Shown here piece by piece: positions 1 through 10,959 of a stretch of DNA of 64,000 bases (its first letter is position 1; the number at the start of each line of letters is the position of its first letter). The translations under genes were made by a program, and so were the position numbers. Source of the DNA: Metridium senile (lineage: Eukaryota; Cnidaria; Anthozoa; Actiniaria; Metridiidae); the NCBI GenBank assembly GCA_949775045.1, contig OX459105.1:13729227-13793226 (forward strand). Reading direction: 5' to 3'. Below the pieces are notes generated by a model that was not told where the DNA came from, made no database searches, and saw only the letters and a list, made by a program, of their open reading frames with translations.

Positions 1-76
1 AACCATCTACAGTTTTGTATGAGGCTGTTCCTTTAAGACTGAAAAGAGAAGAAAGAATATATATATCTTATTAGAC

Positions 77-196
77 AGTTTGATGTGTAATATGGTTGGA
101 TATTTTACGAGTGAAACGCTGTATTTTGACGAGCCTTCGGGCGAGTCAAAATGCAAGTTAACGAGTAAAATATCCAGCCATATTACACATTAAACT
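77..196. repeat. Foldback (palindromic MITE-like) element
   Basis: The left arm, about 77-111, reads as the reverse complement of 162-196 with few mismatches. The inner part is also self-complementary around TTTTGACGAGCC and GGCGAGTCAAAA. A second short perfect hairpin with TCGAGTAAAAATATC arms follows at 286-319. The remaining sequence of 200-888 is AT-rich and shows no gene. Confidence 0.7.
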
Positions 197-888
197 ATTT
201 AATAAGTTATTTATTGTCCAATCAAAAGGGTTTTTTTTTTGTTCTTTTATAATGCAAAATGTTGTTTTACTTAAGCGCTAGATAGTCGAGTAAAAATATC
301 CCTGGATATTTTTACTCGATCCAGTCCTACTCCTGCGATATTCCTACTATTTATTACCATTTATTCATCACGACCTTTAAATTCTTAATTAATATTTGCA
401 GCTACTCAGCTCGATTAGTTTTCTATTCTGAGTAGCTATTACCAAAATTTGTTTTAAATTTGTTTCCTTGTAATTTGTAATTTGTTATAATTATGGTAAT
501 AAACTTATTATTATTTTTTATTTATTTATTATTTACTCGTCTATGACCAGTTGGATAATAATGATCTGCGTATAGTTCATTTTCATGCCAGTGTGTCATG
601 CGTTAACAATTACTCGATACATAAATCAAGCAATCTGCGAATTTAATAATTTGTTCTTTGTTTCAATGTTAAAATAGTTACCTTATTGATAAATCTGATA
701 TCCCATCTAATCTCAAGAACATCATCAACCTCGTGGATGAAGAATTTCCTAAAATGATATATGTTTTAATAATTAAATACAATCAACAATTTGACTACAG
801 CTCTCGGTAATTTAAGGAATGTACACATTATCAAACAATTGAAACACTTCAAAATTCCACGGGCTGTAGTGAAATTCTAAAGAATATA

Positions 889-1075
889 CAGTGGAACCCC
901 GCCTTACGGCCACCCGCTTAATACGGCCACCCCGTTATTGCGGCCAGTTTTTTAGGTCCCGACGAAATGCATGCCCATACATTTTCTATAAAATTTACTC
1001 GCTTAATACGGCCACCCTGTAAATACGACCACTTTGGGCTGTCCCTTCGGTGGCCGGATTAACGGGGTTCCACTG
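889..1075. mobile_element. Non-autonomous pogo/Tc1-mariner-like MITE with TA target duplication
   Basis: The element begins CAGTGGAACCCCG and ends GGGGTTCCACTG, and is flanked on each side by TA (887-888 and 1076-1077). It is 187 bp long and has no coding capacity. It sits inside a copy of another repeat whose unfilled form is present at 23828-23997, so the insertion site can be read directly. A more diverged, inverted copy lies at about 1689-1842. Confidence 0.8.
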
Positions 1076-1228
1076 TATTAATGCAGGCTATCGTGCTGAG
1101 ATTGTTCGATGAGATCCGTGAAAAGGTATATTTTCCCACTCTATCTCGTCGTACAAGTACTCGGCTCAGCCTTATATATCTGATATGAGCTCATGTACGA
1201 TGCGATTTCGTATAATTCTAGTCCCCTT

Positions 1229-1410
1229 CACAGTTCCCTGCACCATCTTGTAGCCGGGCCTCAGCATCGAAGCGAGACAAATGTTGAGCTTGCAATGATA
1301 GACCTTTTAACACCTTGCCACACAATTATTCACGTGTTTCTATCATTGCATGCTCAACGTTCGTCTCGTTTCGATGCAAAGGCCCGGCTACCTTTCGCAG
1401 GGAAACTGTG
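1229..1410. mobile_element. Foldback MITE, family also found at 41367-41556
   Basis: Arms containing AGCGAGACAAATGTTGAGC and its complement flank a core with CACCTTGCC. A closely similar copy lies at 41367-41556, where the arms are better preserved. The copy here lies in the intron of the PAN/lectin gene. Confidence 0.75.
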
Positions 1411-1442
1411 AATAGTCAAAGATCTATTCACAATGGACATAC

Positions 1443-3487
1443 CTCTTGGTGCGCTTGGTAGAAGCTCTGTTGAGATGAAGTCCATCTCTTGCTGGCTGTG
1501 AATCGATACCAGGTCTCCTCCATGACCGCGACATTTGGTTCTAGCCTCGCCCCAGGTTACTCGGTCGTTGAATAACCGAAATTGAGACGCATTGAATACC
1601 TTCCAGTCAACGGAACCAAGACACTTTTCTGTACTGCAGCCATATCTTGACTGAATTGAAAAAATGAATATACAAAAAATGAATTCACGCCGTTAATCCG
1701 GTCACTGAAGGGGCAGCCAAAAGTGGCCGTATTAACGGGGTGGCCGTATAAAGCGGATAAATTTTATAGAAAATGTATGGACATGTATTTCGTCGGGACC
1801 TAAAAAACTGGCCGCAATAACGTTAATAGTTCCCCTGTATTACATTTTGTTATGTAAATAACCGTGGTTTACAGGGATTCTGCAACTGAGAAATATCGTA
1901 TTTAAACACATGTAAAAATTAACACAATAATTTTATATGAGAAAATATATCATCTTTGAATATAAATAATATTTGTCTATATAATAAAAAGAATAATAGT
2001 TGAGCGCTTGGAGATATGGAATTTATCTTCTCGTGGTCAAGTTCAATATCGAATTTGAAATTGTTGCGCAACAAACATTTTGCTCCCTGGTTTTGCTCCC
2101 TCATATTAAACTGGTTAAATGTGAGGGAGCATGCAAGCTCCAGGAGCAAATCTGTTGCAGGAGCGTGTTTCAGGAGCAAGCTCCATCGTGTGTACTGAAA
2201 CTTTTCTGCCGCGCAACAACCTGTCCCCAGTTGGCCAATCAAATTGTTTGATTTAAACTAATTCCCATGCTCCGGTCAGGTTGTTTGCATCGTTTCGTTT
2301 CGTTTCGTGCGAAATAGTAAACTTTGGAACTCCTTAGATAATGACTTAAAAAAGTCCAAATCAGTCAAAAACTTTAAAAAAAGTATTTTTTCAAGTTTTA
2401 TTCAAAAACAAAAAGAAACACAGTCCTTCTTTTAGTGTAGACAATTTACAGTTATTCACTTAAAACTTTTTGCAATTTTTTGCAATTTTTATCATCACAT
2501 TACGATTATAAATTTCAATCCATAATAATTTCCTTGTAATTTTAAAATAGCTCATTCAATATTTAGCGTTTTATACATATATATATTACATTTTTAACTC
2601 TTTTTTACTACAAATTATATTAATATTTTTCTTATATATCATAGTTTTTGTATACTTTGTTATTCTTATAAATTTACTTATATATATATAATTATATATT
2701 GATCTATATATAGATATTCACTTATTATTATTCAGTATCATTATTTTCTTATTGTTTTAGGGCCACTAGGTTATCAGTACGATTATTGTAAATTGTAACT
2801 GTTATGTGTCACCCTCTTTAAATAAAGTTTATTCGTTTCCCTCGTGTGTACTGGTCTTGCAAAATGACCTAGGATCACCCAGGAGCATGTTGCGAGAGCG
2901 TGTTGCGGGAGCAAGCTCCCTCGTGTGTACCGGCCTTAAAATTAATAAGGCTCACAATGCCCTTTGCATTGGTCTTGGAATGCACTATTCAGTATTTGTC
3001 GGTTTTTTTTGGAATAGCTGTATATTATTCATTTACGTTTATTACGTGTTATGCTTTGTTATTCTGTATACAATTCACTGTGTTTATCTACAGCTAGTGT
3101 TGTGTGACATGCTTACCGTTAGTTCGTAATACTCGTACCCAGCCCTCGATACCATCGAGCCGGGACTCATTGACTTCGATGATTTGCTCAAATCGCACAT
3201 TTCTTTTCCATTCTCGTCTTTGTACACGTTAATAGACCGACATCCCATCAGCTCTCCACACTGAAATGTACAATCCATATGATTGGCTGTAATAGTCTTG
3301 ATCACGTGATCGTTTAGAACCTGGTTATAATGTCTAGTAAAATCACTGGCTGGTTTACAAGCTTGACAGTAAACTGAAGACACTTGTGAACATGCTAAGG
3401 TAAGAATCAAAGGCAACCAATGGCCAACTCGTAGATTGTTAGAGCATTTTGAAAGCGCTAAGAGTTTGGTACCATTTTTTATGTTGA
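1443..3487 (-). CDS. PAN/apple + C-type lectin domain protein, 3' part of gene missing
   Basis: Two exons are supported. The upstream exon (3487-3117, or starting at an ATG at 3542) encodes a hydrophobic stretch (LPLILTLACSQVSSVYC) that looks like a signal peptide, then a PAN/apple-like cysteine pattern: C-x3-C, then GCRSINVY and MCDLSK. It ends in phase 0 at a GTAAGC donor. The next exon (1650-1443) begins after a TTCAG acceptor in phase 0 and encodes the first half of a C-type lectin fold (CLGSVDWKVF, VTWGEARTKC, GGDLVSIHS), ending in phase 1 at GTATGT. The second half of the fold, with the sugar-binding WND region, is not visible to the left, so the gene must continue outside the window or be broken. 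The intron is about 1.47 kb and another intron begins at 1442; a foldback lies in it. PAN and CTLD are both carbohydrate- or protein-binding modules, so a secreted lectin is inferred. The true start is uncertain: a T-rich acceptor-like ATATAG precedes 3487. Confidence 0.72.
1689..1842. mobile_element. Diverged inverted copy of the 889-1075 MITE
   Basis: It contains the same internal words as 889-1075 on the opposite strand (GGCCGTATTAACGGGGTGG, TTTCGTCGGGACCTAAAAAA). Its ends are eroded, so no clean terminal repeat or target duplication remains. Confidence 0.65.
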
Positions 3488-3688
3488 CTATATAAAAAAA
3501 AAAAATTTCAAAATAATGAATGTTAGCATATTGAAAAGACAAGGCATTGATTTCAAAATTTTAAACTTTATTTCATTTATATAGATTTGAAATGAATGTA
3601 ATTCGGAACTTTTTATAATAAACGGTAAGAAATCCTTCCCATAATGTGGGACGCCATTTTGAATTAATTACTTGTGACGTCAAACGCT

Positions 3689-5041
3689 GAAAGGTTTGCC
3701 CATGGCATATATATTTCTTTGTACTTTTCACTCAACGCTTCAGGTCCTGCAGGCCGGTATATACGATATTTAAAGAAAATTTTGAATAAATTCTTTAGAT
3801 TAGACCTTTAACTTTAATTTGTCTAAGTTCCAAATTTTAACAAACGCCATAAATCAGCTGCAAAGAAGAAGATTCTTTAGCGGCTCCAGCCGATCCGAGC
3901 TGTACATGTGAAGGTAATTTAATTTACTGCGTTCACTCTCTCAATATAATGCCTATTTTTTTATTTTTTTTTGAGCTAATATGCGAAGATATCCTGGGCT
4001 CAGTGCTTACTGTAGCAAAGCTGAAAAACACAGGGACAATCGAGCAATGTTTTCTGTAAAAATGTCGAGGGATGAAAAGAAATTCCCTTGGGAGCTAAGT
4101 ACTTATTTAGGAAAACCAGTGAACAGTGGGAATATTAATTAGAAATTTGAAGCTTTTCACCCTAAAGAAACGTTGAATTTTAGCAAATTAAGAGTGTTCC
4201 TGTTTTTTAGTGTAAACAATTGTGTTGAGGCATTACTATACATAGTGATATCCATCGATATTATAAAGACATCATTTTTGAAAAAATGATAACGTCTGAC
4301 TCTCGACATAATTCCAGCGCTATTCTTTCGAAGTACACGTTTATACGATGATTGCAAAAATAGATACAAAACTCTCATTAATACAATGAGTTGGAATAAA
4401 AATCAAGGGAGATATTTCAGTGCCCATTGGCTTCATACCATCTATTTATTTAATGAATTAATCAATATGTTTAGGTTCAAGAAAACTGCCTTGATATCAA
4501 AACCAGATTTTAGAGTACATAAAGAATACATAAAGAATTACACTTCGAGGGAGTAGCGAAATATTATAAAATGTGCCTCTCGGATGATGATTACTCGAAA
4601 AATTGCTGTCGGTGATTCAGATGTCATCGATAGAAGAGTTTACACCAAAACATCTAATAAACTGATTAATAATAATGATAAAAAGATAGCTCGATTGGCT
4701 TGTACTTTTCTGGCTTTGCTATAATATGCATTGAGTCAGGAATATTCAGTATCGCTTGTTAGCTCAAGAACAAAAAAACACAGTCATTATATTTAGAGAC
4801 TGACAGCTTTCAATTACCTTCACATGTACAGCTCCCACTACAAATTCTTCTTCTTTGCGGCCGATTCATGGCGTTATAAAAATATGTATCAGATTTTAGA
4901 ACTTAAACAATTTAAAGTTAAAGGTCTAATCTAAAGAATTTCCTCAAAATTTTCTTTAAATATTTTTTATATACACCTGCAGGACCTGAAGCATTGAGTG
5001 AAAAGTACAGAGAAATATACATGCCATGGGAAGACCTTTCA
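3689..5041. mobile_element. 1.35-kb element with ~230-bp terminal inverted repeats
   Basis: The left arm (about 3689-3915) carries TGAAAGGT, CCATGGCATATATATTTC, CTGCAGG and the end TGTACATGTGAAGGTAAT. The same words recur in reverse complement at about 4815-5041 (ATTACCTTCACATGTACA ... CCTGCAGG ... ACCTTTCA). The interior has no convincing coding frame. Long inverted ends with no transposase suggest a non-autonomous DNA transposon. No clear target duplication was seen. Confidence 0.65.
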
Positions 5042-5220
5042 GAAATGTTAATGAAGCATTTTTATACGATGCAGTGTTTTTAATGTTGTTTTAATTTTAA
5101 TTTTTTTCATTGAAATAGGGTTTTAGGTTTCAACAATCATATTGAGCATGCGCGAATTCATGTCCCATATGAAAAGTTATTGCAAAATTAAATAAGATAC
5201 AGCAGAATTTAGGAATTGAA

Positions 5221-5330
5221 TTCTACTCTGACGAAGGGCTAAAGTTCGAAACGTCAGTAAAGTTAAGTCACCATTTTTTAAGGTGTTACAAATTTCATTA
5301 TATTACCTAATTGTATCATGCATGGTCAGA
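5221..5330 (+). mobile_element. Penelope-like terminal fragment with GACGAAGGGCTAAAG motif
   Basis: It contains CTGACGAAGGGC, TAAAGTTC, then GAAACGTCAGTAAAG, followed by TTACAAATTTCATTATATTAC. Other copies of the family lie at 14808-14941 (inverted dimer), 27075-27190, 28545-28695 and 57225-57330. Assignment to PLE termini is an inference: frank PLE coding remnants occur at 9057-9230 and 32095-32500 and end in comparable GTCGAAACG motifs. Confidence 0.55.
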
Positions 5331-5687
5331 GGCAACCATTGTCGATCTACAAAGAAAAATTACTTATGTCAAGTCCAGGCTCACTTCTTTTACGGAACTG
5401 CTACTGATCATTGAAAAAAATAAAACTTTTTTTATATGTGGCTAAATGTAATTTCACTTGATTCTATTGAATTACTTTTTGTGTAGCTTGCTTGCAGCTT
5501 TTCACTGATCGAACAAACTAATTTGTCGGTATATAAAGTTATCTTTTTATTTATATATATATTTTTCATGAGAAACACAATATTATTCATTCGCGGAAGT
5601 ATTCATCAAGGTCAGGTACCATTTGGTGACATTTTTCAAGGTTGACAAAGTTCTTTTATGAATTTGGTAGCTACTGTAGACTACTTT

Positions 5688-5801
5688 ATGCTTAAGTGCA
5701 TCCTACTGGATAACTGAGCCTTATGCTCAAGTGCATCCTACTGGATAATTGAGTCGTTCAATATGCTCAAGTGCATCTTACTGGTTAATTGAGTCGTTCA
5801 A
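5688..5801. repeat. Short tandem repeat, three copies of a ~35-40 bp unit
   Basis: The phrase AAGTGCATCCTACTGGATAA recurs three times with slight changes. A separate exact-type tandem duplication of 33 bp (AGATATTACATGAAATGATA...) lies at 6045-6110. Confidence 0.75.
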
Positions 5802-7572
5802 CTGTGGCTGATTTATTGATTGAAGGACATCGAAAGTACTTGAACCGGCTCTTGAAAACAATGAAATTCCAGATGCTATTACAATATGACTGCCATATTT
5901 CCTAATCGACTTCACTGGACTTCGCTTGTTTTGCAACTTTTTTTCTATTGTGTCTAGCAACTTGAACTCGCAGCATTTCACTTGCAATCTGCAAACCCTA
6001 GTTTTACAACAAAGCAACTGATCTCTGGTATCCATGAAATAATTAGATATTACATGAAATGATATAAAAGTAGTTCCAGATATTACATGAAATGATATTA
6101 AAGTAGTTCCAGATATACTGCGCATTATGCTCGCGTACATCTTGTTCAATGGGTGCCATGGGCGAGAAAGCATATCAAAGCCAAAATAAGCTTTTTTCTC
6201 AGTTTTTAAGCTTCGAACAAACTACAAAATGATTAGAGGAGTCTTGAAAGCGACTAGTACCCATTCTCACTCGACCAAAACAATAGAAATTCAGAATTTG
6301 ACCGACATTTTTCACTTATAGCGCCTTAACTAACATGGTGTCTTTATTCATGGCTGCATTTACTAATCTTACGATTTAGAGTTAAAAATAAAATATTCAT
6401 CGATTGGATTTTCTTAAATTTTATAATTGTTTTACACATGTAGAGATGCATAATTGACGTAGAATTGTACTTCTAGAACTCACTTTTACCCATATTTGCA
6501 AATGATTTAAATGATTTTTAGCAGGAAATGTTAGATAAACCTCTATCGTTTGATATGTACTGTGTGAGCAAAATCACCGCAGATTATTGCAAATACCTAC
6601 TTTAACTACATCTTATAACTCTATAACCAATACGGCGACCACAGCTTTTTTCACGGTTTTTGACTTGCCTAACAAGTAATGTTTAAAGGCCGACAATGAG
6701 GGCTGGACCCCCGTCCAGTCCGAATTGGAGGCCTTTGGACTACTTCTAAAACGAATTAATTATTCATGCATGAGGAATCTTTGAATAAAAATAAACAATT
6801 TGATATGGTAAAACAGAATTTGAAAGCCGAGGAGGGTTTAGAATGTAGCAAGTAAAAGCAATCCTAAAAGATAGCAATAATCTGTTCATAATTTAATGTT
6901 CATTGTCAATGAATTCCCACAAGGAAATACTAAAACAATCGCTTTTCAATTTTATTCAGAGGAATGCTAACGAACTTGAACGCTAATGACTTGATGACAT
7001 TAAACGTACTTTTGTTTCAAACTTTATATCGAATGACTGAGTAGTTAATGGTTTAAAGCGAGGGTAAAGCTAAGCAGAAGGTCTCGGTTCGAATCCTGGC
7101 GTTGGTACGCAAAGACTTTTTTTTCGACAAAAATCGCCATCAAGTCTGATGATGTTCATTAGTAGAGGGGGAGGGTAACTAATGTTTAAAAGGCCGATAA
7201 TGGGGACTGGTTTGAATTATGTAGTACAAATAAGTATAATGACTTGAACTGTGACTTGAACTGAATATTTCAAGTACTCGGACTTGAAAATTTCAGTTCA
7301 AGTCCGCTTGGACGTACTTACGCTTGTATCAAGTATCTCATGCATGAGTAATAAATGAGTTTTTGAAGGATCTATAAATGACAGGATTTATAAAAACATT
7401 CATAGAAAAAATCCAAGTATCCGGAACTACCTTGAATAGCCAATAGAAATTCAGATGGAAATTAGGAAGCAGTTCAAGTATTATTAGAGCACTAGTTGTC
7501 GATGTTGGTCATAATCCATCTGCATGTGCTCTTTGTGTGAACCCCGAACTTTGCAAGACACGGTAACCAACT
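5802..7572. other. Spacer upstream of the receptor gene
   Basis: AT-rich sequence with no gene that I can support. It holds the 33-bp tandem duplication at 6045-6110 and a SINE-like repeat at 6945-7125. An open frame of 131 codons on the minus strand (6173-5778) translates the tandem duplication and resembles nothing I recognise, so I treat it as chance. Confidence 0.6.
6945..7125 (+). mobile_element. tRNA-derived SINE-like repeat
   Basis: It shares GAGGAATGCTAACGAACTTGA, GATGACATTAAACGT and the B-box-like GGTTCGAATCC, followed by a T-rich end, with an inverted copy at 62655-62815. The B box sits in AGAAGGTCTCGGTTCGAATC. No mature cloverleaf can be drawn, so this is not a tRNA gene. Confidence 0.6.
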
Positions 7573-10500
7573 ATGGAAAAACCGATGTCATTTTTTGAAT
7601 ACTGCTTAATTGTTTTGGGTATTCTTCTGATGTTTTTTTCAAAAGTGAAAGCAGATAACTACATAAATGAGAACATGTGCAAAAATGCACAAGAGAGCGA
7701 TGCTTTCTGTAAAGTTACTAATCGAAGTGCAGTATGTAGGCTACAAAATGATACCAAGCTACAAAGTCTTTTGAATGACAGCTTACGAAATGAGCTGGAA
7801 CGATTGTAAGTATTAAGTGAACTTTCATAATAGATAAAACAGGCTATCCAAGAGCTACGACAAAAATATTTTTTCATTTTTGAATAAACCTTCATATTGA
7901 TTTTCGTATTGGGTTTAGTGTATGAAACTAGAGAGGAACTCCTTTCGCTCCTCCTTTCCCCCGATATTAAAGGTCGTTATATTCTTTTTTGATTTTCTTA
8001 GTACTAGTAGGGCAACAAAACCTTGTTTAGCGAAGTAGATATCGATATAGCATCCTATCGCTCCTCCTTTCTCTTAGAAATTAAATAATTAACGACGTCA
8101 TTTTGATTGGCTTAGTCATGCAAATATGTCGGTTTAGCCTGAGAAAATAGACGTCCTTTCCCTCATCCTGACTCTCTGAGAAACTAGCAACGTCATTTGA
8201 TTTTCTTAATCACCCTAACCTGGCTTATCCTGAGCTAATACACTCTAAACTTTACATACATATTGTACAAGGAAAAGAGTTTGAGGTTTTCAAAGAATAT
8301 CTTACGTTGTACCATGATTGAATTTCAGGGATTTATCTTACAACTGCCTTGAGTCGCTGCCGAATGGATTCTTTTATTGGGTTAAACGGGACTACAAGCT
8401 TGTGAGTAGCCAATGATTTGAGTGTTGGTCTATTTTCCTGTCTGACTCTCTAACTAAAGAAAAGAAGGAAGGAAGGAAAGAAGGAAAGAAGGAAAGAAGG
8501 AAAGAAGGAAAGAGAGAAAGAAGGAAAGAAGAAAAGAAGGAAAGAAGGAAAGAAGGAAAGAAGGAAAGAAGGAAAGAAGGAAAGAAAGAAGGAAGGAAAG
8601 AAGGAAAGAAGGAAAGAGGGAAAGAAGGAAAGAAGGAAAGAAGGAAAGAGGGAAAGAAGGAAAGAGGGAAAGAAGGAAAGACGGAAAGACGGAACGAAGG
8701 AAAGAAGGAAAAAAGGGAGGAACAAAAGCTGACTCTAATTCTTTGACTGACTTGCTTGCTGACTAAATGAATGAATGAATAAAAGGATGCATGAATGAAT
8801 GAATAAATTAATTAATGAATCAAAGAATCAATGAATGTTCATAAATGAATAATTGAGTTTAATATATTGTTTATATAGTGAGAAACTTGCTGTCAGTTAC
8901 AGTTACTGACTGACATCTGATTGAGTCACTTACTTACTTACTTACTTACAGATCTTTGGCGTTTAATGACATAAAAGTGATGAAATACCAAGTATTTTAT
9001 GGCCTTGAAAATCTGGAAATACTGTGAGTAATATATTTGTGTTTGTAAAATAAAAACTAACGGAAGTAAGTTTGATTTTGATTTTGATTTTCTCGACGTT
9101 TCGACGCCGTCCAGTGTCATTTTCAAGAGTACATTAATATTTAAAACATAATTAACAAAAGATCTTCGCTCTAACAGAGTCTGATTGGATATTTTAAAAG
9201 TGCCTGATAGTCTTATTTTCCGGATAAATAGCATCTCTTGAGTGGGGCATTCTAATTTCCCGGATCACTTTTTGAGGATAGTAAAGCGATTATACTGTAC
9301 ACTGTAAATACAGTGTACAGAATTAAGTCCATTGAACATAGCATTTACTTGCTCATATTCGAAAACGTTGACGATGGCGATAAGCTTGAAAATCACGAAA
9401 AGCAGTCAACATTTTCTATATAGTAGCTATTATGATATCGATGATGATGATAATGATAATGACTTGTTGCGCCCCAAATGGTCATGTGACATAAACAAAA
9501 TGTTTGTTTGATGTCCAATTCGAGCACTCCAAATGGGTACGTAAGTTATTTAACCAGAATTCAAAACGGTGGTGCTCAAAGTTCAATAATTTCGGTAGCA
9601 TTTATGATATTTATTATTTCAGGAACCTGACAATGAACCCTCTTCGCCAATTCACCGGTAATCTTGACGGCCTTTTCCCGTCGCTTACCCTCCTCGATGT
9701 CACTGGCGTGGTCAGCTGGAAACCTGAGAAACAATTCCTTACCAGTCTTCCAAAGCTCACTCAAGTAAATGGATTGACAGTGTCTCGGTATTGCAAAAAG
9801 TGTTCCTTCTATGCCCATGACGTCATTAACGCCACATCGACACAAGTCGTCCATGACAACTGCTATATATTTTATTCTAACCTTAATAAGAAATATGGAA
9901 TTGCTAATATAGTGAACGGCACGTCTTTTAGCTTTACTTGTGAAAATATTCCCGTATGCGGCCTTCATTCAAGAGGTTATTATATAGTTAATGTCTGTTG
10001 GGAGGACGCTTTGCATATTTTGAAGTTACAAGGAATAATTGGCTCTTTTGGAATAGTCCTCAACCTTGTCGTACTACTCAATATTCTATCTTCGAAACTC
10101 CTTCGCCGTAATGTTTCAATGATGTTTGTATGGAACATAAGTTGCAGTGACTTTCTTCTAGGGATTTATGCAGTTTCGATCACAATTTATTTGAATGTCT
10201 ATTCATTTAGATACTCATATGACAAAGCTAGATTAAATAATCGGAAAATTGGATTTTTGTGGATGTTGGGACAAACCGGATCGGTCATCACTTCGTTTCT
10301 GTTAACTCTCGAAAGGTACTTTGTGATTGTGTACTCTATGAATCCTAATGTTAGAATAAGTCGTAGGTTTGCATACTTATTGATAATGACATGCTGGTTT
10401 GTTGCGATTTTTTTTACAGGATACACTCTTTACCACAACATATACACAAGTTCATTTCTTTGTGTACCCATAAAGATAAACTATAAGGGTTCACGTGATT

Positions 10501-10943
10501 TTATATTCACTCTAGTAATCGGATGTATAGCCTTAATCCTCTACATATTGTCTTTTATTCTGTACATTCATATTTACTTCGCAGTGAAAAAAACCGCGCA
10601 AGACGCCGGAATAAAGCGAGAATCTAAAACCGCTAAGCGAATTGCCATGCTAGTTTTTAGTAACATTTTCTTCTTTTTCTTTCCTATTATATTAACAGGT
10701 GCTTTTGCGATATTTATTCCTCAGTCCATGACGACAAGTGTTCAAGTGATCACATCATTGTGCTTGAGTTTAAACTCATGTTTGAATCCGATAGTGCACG
10801 CTTTTCGTAATGACCGCTTTAAGAACGCTCTTAAAGAAAACGTACGGAAATTGCGGGGAACGAACGTGTCGTGTTTGGTGCCCGGGAACTTCCGCTCTTG
10901 TTCTTCAGTAATTGATATAAATATAGTAGATCCACATTCGTAA
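7573..10943 (+). CDS. Leucine-rich-repeat G-protein-coupled receptor (LGR/relaxin-receptor-like)
   Basis: Four exons: 7573-7805, 8329-8400 (or 8401), 8952-9023 and 9623-10943. Exon 1 has an ATGG start, a signal peptide (FFEYCLIVLGILLMFF) and a cysteine-containing cap ending at GTAAGT. Exons 2 and 3 each encode one 24-residue LRR starting with a split Leu codon (LDLSYNCLESLP; LSLAFNDIK), the classic 72-nt phase-2 LRR exon. Exon 4 encodes further LRRs (LTMNPLRQF, SLTLLDVTG), a cysteine hinge (YCKKC) and seven membrane segments. Receptor landmarks are SCSDFLLG in TM2, LERYFVIVY after TM3, Pro in TM6 (FFFFFPIIL) and LNSCLNPIVHAFRN in TM7. Oddities: no Cys at the usual start of TM3, no CW motif in TM6, NPxxY reads NPIVH, and the ectodomain is short with no LDLa module. 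With exon 2 at 72 nt the total is 1698 nt (565 aa), but the visible donor leaves 73 nt. Ligand unknown. Confidence 0.85.
8458..8720. repeat. (GAAAGAAG)n purine microsatellite
   Basis: About 260 bp of GGAAAGAA repeats with no T or C apart from rare changes, inside intron 2 of the receptor gene. A minor GAATGAAT stretch follows at 8765-8830. The long open frame on the opposite strand (repeated FFPSFLLS) is a by-product. Confidence 0.9.
9057..9230 (-). pseudogene. Penelope-like element 3' remnant
   Basis: On the minus strand the frame reads MLFIRKIR and, after a frameshift, NIQSDSVRAKIFC then stop. This matches the C-terminal end typical of Penelope-like reverse transcriptase/GIY-YIG proteins. 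Downstream comes AATGACACTGGACGGCGTC followed by GAAACGTCG. The fragment lies in intron 3 of the receptor gene. Confidence 0.65.
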
Positions 10944-10959
10944 ATGATTGTTTGGTCGG

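Noticed and set aside
1080..1190. Possible next exon of the C-type lectin domain
   Set aside because: Minus-strand translation shows no WND, no conserved cysteines and no phase-1 acceptor; the missing half must lie elsewhere.
4157..4378. Short open frame within the long-TIR element
   Set aside because: No similarity to a transposase (no DDE-like or helix-turn-helix pattern) and only 73 codons.
5778..6173. 131-codon open frame on the minus strand
   Set aside because: It includes the translated 33-bp tandem duplication (GTTLISFHVIS twice), shows no recognisable domain and no splice context.
8450..8725. 91-codon FFPSFLLS-repeat open frame
   Set aside because: Reverse strand of the GAAAGAAG microsatellite inside a receptor intron.
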